A DNA stretch of 64,000 bases from Nitrospira sp. MA-1 (GTDB lineage: Bacteria > Nitrospirota > Nitrospiria > Nitrospirales > UBA8639): contig JAQJDB010000005.1 in the NCBI GenBank assembly GCA_032139905.1, positions 293,001 through 357,000 of the forward strand, given 5' to 3'. Position numbers and translations under genes: made by a program. Position 1 is the first letter of the stretch. The number at the start of each line of letters is the position of its first letter. The notes below the pieces were generated by a model. The model was given only the letters and a program-made list of their open reading frames with translations, was not told where the DNA came from and did no database searches. Positions 16,758 to 25,531 of the stretch are shown piece by piece.

Positions 16758-17672
16758 CTATGACAAATCTTCAAAATGCGTTAAATGTTTAAAGGAAGAA
16801 AATCGTTTATCAATGTCTTCACGGGTTAGATGCCTGAGGCGGTCCAGACTGAATTCCTCCACATTAAATGAGGCCATGACGCTTCCAAAAATGATGGCCT
16901 GTCGAAGCCCGGCTTGCGAGTAATTTTCCGTAGCAGAAAGGTACCCCATGAAGCCGCCGGCAAAGGTGTCGCCGGCGCCGGTTGGATCTTTGACCGCTTC
17001 CAGTGGATAGGCTGGAGCCCCAAAAATTTCCTGCTGATGAAACATCAAGACCCCATATTCTCCGCGTTTAATAATGAGGGTTTTGGGTCCACGCGATAAG
17101 ATCCGTTTCGCCACTTGTACGAGGTTTGCGTCATCGCCCAAAGCACGGGCTTCCCCGTCATTAATAACGAGGATATCGATATGTTCGAGGACTTTCCATA
17201 ACGCTTCCCTTTTCCCCTCAATCCAAAAGTTCATGGTGTCGCAGGCCACGATTGATGGCCGCTTCACTTGATTCAGGACATCCAGTTGTAATTCTGGATC
17301 AATGTTACCCAGAAACAAGGCGGATGGCGTGGTATAGCTGGCCGGAATTTTCGGCCGGAACGTTTCTAGAACATTGAGGTGTGTTTCCAGGGTTTGAGCT
17401 TCGTTGAGTTGATAGGAATATTCTCCTCGCCAGCGAAAGGTTTTTCCGGGTCGTTGTTCTAATCCGTCCAGATTGATGCCTCGACTACGCAGGAAATCGA
17501 GATGTTCCTTTGGGAAGTCTTCGCCAACGACGGCAATCAGATTCACGTCCGTGAAAAAACTGGCCGAAGTGGAAAAATACGTGGCGGATCCTCCCAGCAC
17601 ATCCGAGGCTTCACCAAAAGGCGTTCGTACAGAATCAAAGGCGACGGATCCTACTACTAATAAATTACCCAT
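16758..17672 (-). CDS. PfkB-family carbohydrate/nucleoside kinase
   Basis: A 304-residue ribokinase-fold enzyme that transfers phosphate from ATP to a sugar or nucleoside. The C-terminal signature DPTGAGDTFAGGFMGYL lies at 229-245 with the anion hole and catalytic Asp at GAGD (232-235). The N-terminal GG motif is at 27-28. It starts 5 bp after the stop of mtnP, which suggests a purine or methylthioadenosine salvage link such as adenosine kinase. The exact substrate cannot be read from sequence alone. Confidence 0.88.
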   Translation of the reverse strand: MGNLLVVGSVAFDSVRTPFGEASDVLGGSATYFSTSASFFTDVNLIAVVGEDFPKEHLDFLRSRGINLDGLEQRPGKTFRWRGEYSYQLNEAQTLETHLNVLETFRPKIPASYTTPSALFLGNIDPELQLDVLNQVKRPSIVACDTMNFWIEGKREALWKVLEHIDILVINDGEARALGDDANLVQVAKRILSRGPKTLIIKRGEYGVLMFHQQEIFGAPAYPLEAVKDPTGAGDTFAGGFMGYLSATENYSQAGLRQAIIFGSVMASFNVEEFSLDRLRHLTREDIDKRFSSFKHLTHFEDLS

Positions 17673-17677
17673 AATGA

Positions 17678-18598
17678 TTAGGACCTTTTCTTGGAGTGTA
17701 AGGTGGTCGATAGTAAATGACGCCGTAATAGAAGCTGATACCGCTTTTTCAAGGTCGGACTCATTTGTTTAAGCGGGGTGATGACGGCGTGTTCTAATGC
17801 GGTCTGACACGAGCAAGGCCCTAGGTCTTTTGCGAGATCGAGTGCCTGCCGAAGGACGAGTTTTGCGGTTTCGACATTTTGATGCATGATGGATAAGATG
17901 GCTCCAACGGACACGGCTTCTTCTGTCTCATGCCAGCAATCATAATCCGTGACCAGCGCAAGGGTGGCATAGCACAGTTCGGCTTCACGAGCCAATTTGG
18001 CTTCCGGAATATTTGTCATACCAATAACATCCACACCCCATTGCCGGTAGAGAAAAGATTCCGCCCGACTGGAGAATTGTGGCCCTTCAATGCAGAGGTA
18101 CGTACCAGGACGGTGCACCGTCACGGAGACTCCTTCGCTGGCCTTTTCTAGCACATTCGATAAGGTCCCACACAGGGGATCAGCGAAGGCGACATGGGCG
18201 ACGATGCCCTGGTCGAAAAACGTATTGTCACGTTGAGTGGTTCGGTCAATGAATTGATCAGGCAGAACAAAATCCCCCGGTCGAATGGATTCCTTCATGC
18301 TTCCCACCGCACTGATGGAAAATACCCGCGTCACACCAAGGGCTTTTAGGGCATGAATATTCGCGCGATAATTTATGGCGGAAGGGAGAGTGCGGTGTCC
18401 TCGACCGTGGCGAGCCAAAAAGGCGACGCGTATGCCATGAAAGGTTCCCAGAATTATGGCGTCCGAAGGTTTCCCAAACGGGGTTGCCATCCGGACTTCT
18501 TTGAGGTTGGTGAATCCGTCCATTTCATAGAGTCCGCTGCCTCCAATTATCCCGATTTGAGCTCGTTGGGTAGGAGAGGATGGGCGCTTAATATTCAT
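17678..18598 (-). CDS. mtnP: S-methyl-5'-thioadenosine phosphorylase
   Basis: A 306-residue enzyme that splits methylthioadenosine into adenine and methylthioribose-1-phosphate in methionine salvage. The family markers are IGIIGGSGLY at the start, phosphate-binding RHGRGH, the AVGSM segment, CIEGPQFSSRAES, and the conserved GMTNIPEAKLAREAELCYATLALVTDYDCW stretch (positions about 195-225). GGAG precedes the ATG. A C-terminal tail of about 30 residues is longer than usual. The neighbour PfkB kinase could act on a product of this pathway. Confidence 0.92.
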   Translation of the reverse strand: MNIKRPSSPTQRAQIGIIGGSGLYEMDGFTNLKEVRMATPFGKPSDAIILGTFHGIRVAFLARHGRGHRTLPSAINYRANIHALKALGVTRVFSISAVGSMKESIRPGDFVLPDQFIDRTTQRDNTFFDQGIVAHVAFADPLCGTLSNVLEKASEGVSVTVHRPGTYLCIEGPQFSSRAESFLYRQWGVDVIGMTNIPEAKLAREAELCYATLALVTDYDCWHETEEAVSVGAILSIMHQNVETAKLVLRQALDLAKDLGPCSCQTALEHAVITPLKQMSPTLKKRYQLLLRRHLLSTTLHSKKRS

Positions 18599-18753
18599 TC
18601 ACTCGTTCTCCGCCATGTGAGTAGGTCTCTCTGATCAAAAGGGAAGGGCATGTGGTTTCAGTTGTATGCTGATTGGAGGTCGAACTAGTGAGGAGTTTTT
18701 CTGTCCCAAAAGAGTGAAGTTTTCCGCATTGTATCATGAACTGCCCTGTATGG

Positions 18754-19785
18754 TTAACCTGACGATTGGATGGATTTTAAATCGGGCGTTGGTTCCGCAG
18801 GAAATGGTAACCGTGCAAAGGTATAGAGAAACTGATTGATATGATCCACGATTTTGGTGGCCGCCCGGTGTGGAATGTCTGACCCTTCCAATGTGATCCA
18901 CAGGATGCCGGGTTCCTTCTGAAACCACGTCATCTGTCGTTTGGCGAAGTGACGGGTATCCCGTTTTAATAATCGCACAGCTTCTTCATAAGAATAGTCA
19001 CCGGCTAAGTATCCTGAAAACTGTCGATAGCCGAGCCCTTTCATGGAGCCCAGCTCTCGAGAAAATCCTTGATTCATGAGGGATTGCGTTTCTTCCACAA
19101 GTCCCTTCTGAATTTCCCAATCAACGCGTGTTTCTATTCGCTGATACAGGGTCTGGCGTTCCATGGTGAGCCCGATCAATAAATATGGATATGGAGCGTC
19201 GTCAAACCGGTGTTGCTGCTGAATGACCGATAGCGGTGTCCCGAGAATGCGATACACTTCAAGGGCGCGTTGGACCTTCGGCTGGTCATTGGGATGTAGC
19301 CGTTGTGCGAGTTCGGGGTCCACCTGTTGAAGCTTTTTATAAAGAAAAGCCGGTCCCTGAGCTTTGGCTTCTTGGGCTAATTCACTCCGAATAATCCAAT
19401 TGGCGGGTGGACCTGGGCAAAGACCACGTAAGAGGGCCCGAATATAGAGTCCGGTGCCTCCGATGACAAGGGGCAGGAGACCTAGGCGGTGCAGGCGGGC
19501 AATGTCTTGGGTCGCGTGAAGCCGGAAGTCGCCCGCGTTAAAGGATTGACCTGGATCGACGAGATCAATTAAGCGATGAGGAATATTTTGCTGTTCTGCT
19601 AATGAGGGTTTATCGGTACCAATGTCCATTCCACGATAGACCTGTCGGGAGTCTGCGGTTAAAATTTCCGTGTGGAGAATTTTGGCGACTTCAATCCCGA
19701 TGCGGCTTTTCCCGATTGCGGTTGGTCCCACAATAGCGACGATGGGTTTCCATGCTGTGATAATGTCGGCCTGTTTCATGAACAA
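18754..19785 (-). CDS. miaA: tRNA dimethylallyltransferase
   Basis: A 343-residue enzyme that adds the dimethylallyl group to A37 of tRNAs reading UNN codons. P-loop GPTAIGKS is near residue 20, followed by TADSRQVYRGMDIGTDKPS, PHRLIDLVDPG, the GGTGLYIRALLRG segment, and the C-terminal RRDTRHFAKRQMTWF-like motif. The gene lies 14 bp after mutL, the mutL-miaA order also seen in many Gram-negatives. The last 40 residues are not conserved. Confidence 0.95.
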   Translation of the reverse strand: MFMKQADIITAWKPIVAIVGPTAIGKSRIGIEVAKILHTEILTADSRQVYRGMDIGTDKPSLAEQQNIPHRLIDLVDPGQSFNAGDFRLHATQDIARLHRLGLLPLVIGGTGLYIRALLRGLCPGPPANWIIRSELAQEAKAQGPAFLYKKLQQVDPELAQRLHPNDQPKVQRALEVYRILGTPLSVIQQQHRFDDAPYPYLLIGLTMERQTLYQRIETRVDWEIQKGLVEETQSLMNQGFSRELGSMKGLGYRQFSGYLAGDYSYEEAVRLLKRDTRHFAKRQMTWFQKEPGILWITLEGSDIPHRAATKIVDHINQFLYTFARLPFPAEPTPDLKSIQSSG

Positions 19786-19799
19786 TCAGCGAATGAGCC

Positions 19800-21593
19800 T
19801 TATTTCAATGGGCGGGCAAATATTGTGTGCAATTCTTCCAACGAATGTTTAATGGCCACTCGCCTCCCATGAGGACAGGTCATCGGAAAGCTTTCTTGTG
19901 CCCAGTCCTGTAAAAGGATGGTGATTTCCGCCTGGGTCATGGGGCGTCCGGCTTGCACGGCACTTTGACAGGCCATTGTGGCCAGAATGGGTTTAATCGT
20001 GTTGTCCAGCGCATCTGTGGATTGCCACTCCGAGAGTTCATCCAATAATTCCAGGATCAGGGAACCAACTGATATATTTCCTAACATGGCTGGAATGGCT
20101 CGCACAACATAAGACGTGGTTCCAAATCGTTCCACATCCAATCCTGCTTGAGCCAGAAAAGGTAGCCATTCTTCCAATAACTCTCCCTGGTGGGGAAGAA
20201 GTTCAACCGGCTCAGGGATGAGCAAGCTTTGTTGGAGAATTTCTTTTTTCTTCCATGACCGAAGCAGTCTCTCAAAGCGTACTCGTTCATGGGCCGTGTG
20301 TTGGTCGACAATGAATAAATCCTGATCGATTTGACCAAGAAGATAGGTGTGATGAATTTGCCCGAGAGAATGCACCTCACATGGCTGCTCCCTAGTCCCA
20401 TAGACCGATGGCGGCTCCTGGACAAAAAGAGAAAGAGGGTAAGGTCGATTGGTGCCCCTACGAGGGAATTCGGACCCATGCTGGAATGAAGCCGGCGCGA
20501 CGTTCATTGATCCTGGTGTTGTTCTGGGTAAATGAGGAGTAACTGGGTCAGGGGCTTCCTTGTGCTCATTGGATATGATGTCGGGTGAGGGTTGCGAGAA
20601 AAAGAGAGCTTTAATGCCACGGAGAACCCCCATATGTACGAACTCTGGATGGGAGAAGCGAACCTCCCGTTTAGTCGGGTGGACATTGATATCGATTGAC
20701 TGGGGATCAAGATGGATAAATACGATATATTGTGGGTGTTTCCCTTTTGGTAAAAAGGATCCGTAGGCTTCATGCACAGCATGGGAAATAGTCGTATTTT
20801 TTATAGGGCGGCCATTAACAAAAATTTCCTGTGGCGCACGAGACGTTCGTGCATGGTGAGGACTGACAGTAAACCCTGTGAGTTGAAATGAACCGGCGTT
20901 ATAGGTGACGGGGAGAAAGCGTTCAAGGAAGTCCGGTCCGTAGATCTGTAATAATCGGTCTTGCAGTGAGGATACAGCAGGATACTCCAGCACCGTATGA
21001 TTCTGGTGGCGTAATCGAAAGTGGATCCCTGGGTGCATGGCTGCCGCCTGTTGGACGACATAACAAATTTTAGAAAATTCGGTGGGAACAGTCTTGAGAA
21101 ATTTCAGCCGCCCTGGAGTATTAAAGAAAAGATCACGTACCTCCACTTGAGTCCCCAGCGGGCCGGTATAGTCCCAAACCTCCCATGCTACTCCCCCCAT
21201 TGACTGGGTCTCCGTACCAAGGGGGCTTTCGGGGGAAACCGTCTTTAAGGAAAAACGGGAAACGGAGGCGATGCTGGGAAGGGCTTCTCCTCGGAAACCC
21301 ATTGTCAGGAGTGTCAAGAGATCTTCTTCGGATCGGAGTTTGCTTGTTGCAAAGCGTTGACAGGCCAGTTGAGCATCCGTTCGCGTCATTCCTGCCCCAT
21401 TATCCATGACGCGAATGACCCGTCGACCACCTTCTTCAACCTCAACGGTGATCAACGTGCTGCCGGCATCCAGACTGTTATCGATAAGTTCTTTCACCAC
21501 GGAGGCGGGTCGTTCAACCACTTCTCCTGCGGCAATACGACACGACACGCTATCTGGAAGAATGTGAACTTTTCCAGTTACGGTCGAAGACAT
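19800..21593 (-). CDS. mutL: DNA mismatch repair protein MutL
   Basis: A 597-residue mismatch repair ATPase that couples MutS recognition to strand incision. N-terminal GHKL motifs: IAAGEVVERPASVVKELIDN, DNGAGM and GFRGEAL. The C-terminal domain has DQHTAHERVRFE, matching the endonuclease motif DQHA(x2)E(x4)E except Thr for Ala, and CPHGRR near the end. The protein is therefore probably an incising MutL as in bacteria without MutH. The ATG at 21593 is preferred over a TTG three codons earlier. Confidence 0.95.
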   Translation of the reverse strand: MSSTVTGKVHILPDSVSCRIAAGEVVERPASVVKELIDNSLDAGSTLITVEVEEGGRRVIRVMDNGAGMTRTDAQLACQRFATSKLRSEEDLLTLLTMGFRGEALPSIASVSRFSLKTVSPESPLGTETQSMGGVAWEVWDYTGPLGTQVEVRDLFFNTPGRLKFLKTVPTEFSKICYVVQQAAAMHPGIHFRLRHQNHTVLEYPAVSSLQDRLLQIYGPDFLERFLPVTYNAGSFQLTGFTVSPHHARTSRAPQEIFVNGRPIKNTTISHAVHEAYGSFLPKGKHPQYIVFIHLDPQSIDINVHPTKREVRFSHPEFVHMGVLRGIKALFFSQPSPDIISNEHKEAPDPVTPHLPRTTPGSMNVAPASFQHGSEFPRRGTNRPYPLSLFVQEPPSVYGTREQPCEVHSLGQIHHTYLLGQIDQDLFIVDQHTAHERVRFERLLRSWKKKEILQQSLLIPEPVELLPHQGELLEEWLPFLAQAGLDVERFGTTSYVVRAIPAMLGNISVGSLILELLDELSEWQSTDALDNTIKPILATMACQSAVQAGRPMTQAEITILLQDWAQESFPMTCPHGRRVAIKHSLEELHTIFARPLK

Positions 21594-21651
21594 GGGATTC
21601 AAAGCACAAGGTATTGAGTGTGAAAAATAGATTGCGAAGGCTTGCAGAGGA

Positions 21652-22548
21652 TCAAGACAGCCCGGATTTTTTTAATTGCTCTTTCGCTTGGGTGGATTCT
21701 GGTGAATCGGGGTAATCCTGGATGATAGAGTTCCACAGTTCCTGAGCTTTTGATCGTTGGTCGATCTCAAGCATTATTTGTCCGAGCTTATATAACGCGT
21801 GGCTCCGGTATTTGCTGCTAGGATAGCGGCTGATGACTTGTTCCAGGGCCTGCTTGGCAGCGTCATAGTGTTTTTGCACGTAGAACGTTTCCCCAAGGTA
21901 GTAATAGGCTTGAGGGGTTAAGGTGGTCGACGGATAATTTGTGACAAATCGTTTGAATTCTACCGAGGCCCGGTCATAATTTCCGTTGAGAAAAACCTTA
22001 TAGGCTGACCGAAAAGCCGACGCCTCATTTTCCGCCCCCGCACGCTCTTCAGGGGATGCAGGTAATCCCGTCTGGGCTTCCTTCGGATTTGACGCAGGGT
22101 TTGCAGGGTTAGGAGTCGTGGATTCCGGGGATTCCGATACAGATCGAGGTTGATGAATTACGTTGTCTATGCGGCTTTCCAGAGCCTTTACCCGAATGGA
22201 CAGGTCTTGGTCACGGCGTTGAGTGGTGGAACGGGTTTGTTCAATTTGTTCTCGGAGCAGAGCACTGGTCCGTTCCAGCTTTTCTAAAAGGTGGCGAGTA
22301 TCCAGGCTGGCCTCTTCCTCCGTTTTAATGAGCTCTCCCACTAAGAAATCATGTTCATCCAATTGCGATTCAACCGTTTCCATTCGGTCGATTATTTGTT
22401 TTTCCTGCTTGTGGGACGCTTCCTGTTGAACCATGAGTGTTTGGACCTGTTTTTGGATGTCAGTTAGATTGGGCTCTGTTGCGCAACCCCATCCGCCCGT
22501 GAGGGATAACCCTATTAAAATGGCCGTTTTGGAAAATGTGTGAGTCAT
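21652..22548 (-). CDS. CpoB/YbgF-like Tol-Pal-associated TPR protein
   Basis: A 298-residue periplasmic protein. An N-terminal signal ends near a Cys at residue 22 (GGWGC, a poor lipobox). A coiled-coil follows at about 28-130, then a low-complexity Pro/Asn linker, and three TPRs from about 180 (YKVFLNGNYDRASVEF..., TLTPQAYYYLGETFYVQKHYDAAKQ, SKYRSHALYKLGQIML). This is the normal domain order of CpoB, which coordinates Tol-Pal with peptidoglycan synthesis at division. It follows the tol-pal genes on the same strand, which supports the call. Confidence 0.88.
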   Translation of the reverse strand: MTHTFSKTAILIGLSLTGGWGCATEPNLTDIQKQVQTLMVQQEASHKQEKQIIDRMETVESQLDEHDFLVGELIKTEEEASLDTRHLLEKLERTSALLREQIEQTRSTTQRRDQDLSIRVKALESRIDNVIHQPRSVSESPESTTPNPANPASNPKEAQTGLPASPEERAGAENEASAFRSAYKVFLNGNYDRASVEFKRFVTNYPSTTLTPQAYYYLGETFYVQKHYDAAKQALEQVISRYPSSKYRSHALYKLGQIMLEIDQRSKAQELWNSIIQDYPDSPESTQAKEQLKKSGLS

Positions 22549-22701
22549 GAAATACCGGCCTCGGCTACAAAAGATGTGGTGGAACCTAATTAACCTTCAA
22601 CTGGTATCTTATCAATTGCCAGGGCGTTAAGACAAAGGGGGCATATGACGGTATAGAGATATACTCGGCCTTTCCTTGAGAATATTAAGTAATGGTGAAG
22701 C

Positions 22702-24480
22702 CTATTTTTGCGGTTTGGGGCTTTGCAGGCGATTTACCCTCTGGGCCAATTGACCCAGTCGATCCTCATGCTGGTCCACTCGCTCACCTAATTTGGTTCC
22801 AATGGTATTAATCACATCACGCAATTTATTGACGGTTTCTGTTAACTGATTGAGGTGGGTCAGATTGGTTTGCGAGGTATCGGCAGTCCCTTGGACCTGT
22901 TGGAAAGAGGTCATGGCCCGATTCAGCCGCTGTTCTTGGTTTTCAATACGAGCATTCAGCTTTGTACTGACATTTTCCAATGCTTGGGCGACTGATTGGA
23001 TTCCGCTGTTGACTTCTTGGAGGTGGGTATTGGTCATCTGGGTGTCAGAGTCGATTTTCCCCACCAGCCCGGATTGATGGGTTTCCAGATCTTTTAATCG
23101 TGACCCAATGTGGTCGGCCGTCTGGTTGAGTTGATCTACAAGCTGGTTGACCGTCTGCAACTGTTGTTTTTGGTCCTGGACGTCTCGTTTCAACTGTTGG
23201 AATTGTTGAACGGACTGATTGAGTACTTGTCCCGCCTCTTCTTGTTTGGCCAGGCGGCTGGAGAGTGATTGCCTGGTTTGGTCAAGAGCTTGGGTAATGG
23301 AGTTGAGGCTGGCATTTACCTCGACCAGATGAGCCGATGTTTTTTGGGTATTGGATTGGAGTTGCTCGGTCAATGCGGTTTGGTGTGATTCAACCGTATT
23401 CATGCGTTCCGAAAGTCGTCCCGCTTGTTGAATAATTTCATCTCCGCGTTTCCCAAGTAAACTCCCCATGACTTCCTGGGCTTCCCGAAGCTTGAGAACT
23501 GATTGGGAAAGATCTTGTACGTGAGAAGCATCCGCTTGTACGTGTGTCCCCAAGGCTTCCATGTCTTTTTGTAGGGAATCAATTTGCGCAAGCTTGGGGG
23601 CTTGCTGGGTATTAATTTCGGCAACTAGCTGGGCCATGGCTGCATTCACATCCTGTTCCAGATAGGTCCGAAGGGCTTGGGTGTCGGCGGCAAGTTTGTC
23701 CTGAAGGATCGTGACCTGATTTTCCAACTGAGTGACTTGTCTTGATTGTTCATCAAGTCTGGCACTGAGCAACTCTCCCGATTTCTCTATTCCTCCCTGA
23801 ACCTGTAGTATCGAACCGGACAGTTTTTCTGTTCGAGATTGCACGACTCCGAGGTCTTGTCGTTGTCCTGATAAATCTGTTTGGACCTGTCCAATTGTTG
23901 TTCCGAGGCTTGTCAGTGTGTCTTTAAATTGGGAAAGGGAATTCTGAAATTCGCCCATGTTCGTGGTTAATGCCTGATTGTTTTCATCAACCTGTTGGGC
24001 AAGGGTCGTATTGTGGGTTTTGACCGTTTGCAGGTCTTCCCCCTGTGCCTGAATCGTTGATTGAATCGATTGGACATCAGATTTTAATGTGTCTGTTTGG
24101 TTCGTATAGTCCTTTTTGAGATCTTGGAGACTTTTTTCAGTTTCTTCCAATTTTCCGTATAAACTCGCCACATCCTTCTCTTGGAGGAGCGTGGCTTTTT
24201 GATTAATAGAAGCCAGATTGCCGCGAGTTTTTTGCGCTTCCTCATTCATCTTGATCAGTTGTGCCTTAGTTTCATCAACTTGTAAGCCAAGGGCCTTTTT
24301 TTCATCCTTGATCTTAGCAATCTGTAGTTCTAAGTCTTTTTGAATTCGGGCAAGGTCAGCTTGTTGGGCCACGCAGCCTGTAACCAATAAACTAGAGACC
24401 CCACATACCACTATCCACTTGAGAGGGAAAGATGATGGCAACTGTCTTGAAACATTTCGCAAGGTCAGCCCTATATTCAC
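22702..24480 (-). CDS. Long coiled-coil lipoprotein inserted in the Tol-Pal cluster
   Basis: About 592 residues from the GTG at 24480. The frame is open to 24597, but that would overlap the pal gene by 67 bp. A signal segment (KWIVVCGVSSLLVTGC) ends in a good lipobox with C36. Nearly all the rest is Gln/Asn/Leu/Thr-rich heptad coiled coil with repeated blocks such as VQSIQSTIQ, ESHQTALTEQLQS and LKDLETHQSGL. No enzymatic domain is seen. An outer-membrane-anchored spacer reaching into the periplasm is likely. GGAGG lies 12 bases before the GTG, rather far, so the start is tentative. Confidence 0.75.
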   Translation of the reverse strand: MNIGLTLRNVSRQLPSSFPLKWIVVCGVSSLLVTGCVAQQADLARIQKDLELQIAKIKDEKKALGLQVDETKAQLIKMNEEAQKTRGNLASINQKATLLQEKDVASLYGKLEETEKSLQDLKKDYTNQTDTLKSDVQSIQSTIQAQGEDLQTVKTHNTTLAQQVDENNQALTTNMGEFQNSLSQFKDTLTSLGTTIGQVQTDLSGQRQDLGVVQSRTEKLSGSILQVQGGIEKSGELLSARLDEQSRQVTQLENQVTILQDKLAADTQALRTYLEQDVNAAMAQLVAEINTQQAPKLAQIDSLQKDMEALGTHVQADASHVQDLSQSVLKLREAQEVMGSLLGKRGDEIIQQAGRLSERMNTVESHQTALTEQLQSNTQKTSAHLVEVNASLNSITQALDQTRQSLSSRLAKQEEAGQVLNQSVQQFQQLKRDVQDQKQQLQTVNQLVDQLNQTADHIGSRLKDLETHQSGLVGKIDSDTQMTNTHLQEVNSGIQSVAQALENVSTKLNARIENQEQRLNRAMTSFQQVQGTADTSQTNLTHLNQLTETVNKLRDVINTIGTKLGERVDQHEDRLGQLAQRVNRLQSPKPQK

Positions 24481-24530
24481 TCTGGAATTATTCCTCCATG
24501 TTTTCCGAAAACCAGTCGATTGAAGGATTG

Positions 24531-25487
24531 CTAATTTTGAACTAGCAAATGTCCCCGTCGGTTCAATTGGTAGCATACCTCTGTGGTGTCCTGGCAAAAT
24601 GGCTTGTCTTTCCCATAGGAAATGACCGTCAATCGTGAAGGATCAACACCCAATTGAGAGAGAAAATCCCGAACGGCCATGGCTCGTTTTTTCCCAAGCA
24701 CCATGTTATAGGCCTGCGTCCCACGTTGATCGGAATGTCCTTCAATAATTAAAAGTGATGAGGAATCGTTGGTGAGCCAGGCCATGTCCCGTTCGAGAGA
24801 ATCCTTAGCTTCCTCGGTGAGAGCCCAACTATCAAATTGAAAAAAGACATCCTCTAAACCAGCAGATATGGTGGCCAATTCTTCCTCTTGAATTTTATCC
24901 AACTGCTCTCGAATGATCTCTGACGGTTCAGCTTTCGCTACTTGAAGTGTTTCTGGAATTGGTTCCGTGTCTTTTGGCAGATTTGAGAGATCATTTTGGA
25001 ATTCCGTCTGGGAGGTGAAGGGCGACGTCCCTGATTGGTCTTGATCTGAACCGTTCATGCCTGAAGAACTTGATTGAGTTGAGATGTCATTTCCATCATT
25101 AAATGGGGTCAATGGACCGGCACTACTACTTGTATCAATTTCAGAGTCTTTCTCGGGAGCGATACCCGCTTGAGAGTTCTGCTTGAACCATTGATCCATA
25201 TGGTTGGGGTCGTAGCCAAAATTGAGAGGGTCAACCGGAGCAATTGGGTGAACGGCATCTGCCCGAACTTCCTCGGTGGAAGCGCCTTGCCCTGCCAGGG
25301 AAGATTCATCAATTGAGGTTCCTGCTACCTTTGCTGAATCGCCGTCTAATTCTGATGTCTCAGTCTCTTCGCCAGGGGAACCGGAGGCGGTGGAAACGTG
25401 GATTCGTTTTTCCCCACATCCCGACATACTGACGAGTGAAAGACCGATAATGCCAAGTAGTGAAATCACGCGAATGGCTGGGCGCAT
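24531..25487 (-). CDS. pal: Peptidoglycan-associated lipoprotein (OmpA-like)
   Basis: A 318-residue lipoprotein with a lipobox SMSGC (C24) and a C-terminal OmpA/Pal domain of about 105 residues: FQFDSWALTEEAK, LLIIEGHSDQRGTQAYNM, GKKRAMAVRDFL and a closing NRRGHLLV. It anchors the outer membrane to peptidoglycan. About 180 residues of Ser/Glu/Asp/Gln-rich linker between lipid anchor and OmpA domain is far longer than in E. coli Pal. The start at 25487 has AAGGAG seven bases ahead; the ATG at 25553 would overlap tolB. Confidence 0.9.
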   Translation of the reverse strand: MRPAIRVISLLGIIGLSLVSMSGCGEKRIHVSTASGSPGEETETSELDGDSAKVAGTSIDESSLAGQGASTEEVRADAVHPIAPVDPLNFGYDPNHMDQWFKQNSQAGIAPEKDSEIDTSSSAGPLTPFNDGNDISTQSSSSGMNGSDQDQSGTSPFTSQTEFQNDLSNLPKDTEPIPETLQVAKAEPSEIIREQLDKIQEEELATISAGLEDVFFQFDSWALTEEAKDSLERDMAWLTNDSSSLLIIEGHSDQRGTQAYNMVLGKKRAMAVRDFLSQLGVDPSRLTVISYGKDKPFCQDTTEVCYQLNRRGHLLVQN

Positions 25488-25531
25488 AAAACGACTCCTT
25501 TTTTGAACTATCACGGTGGTTGTTTCGTAAA

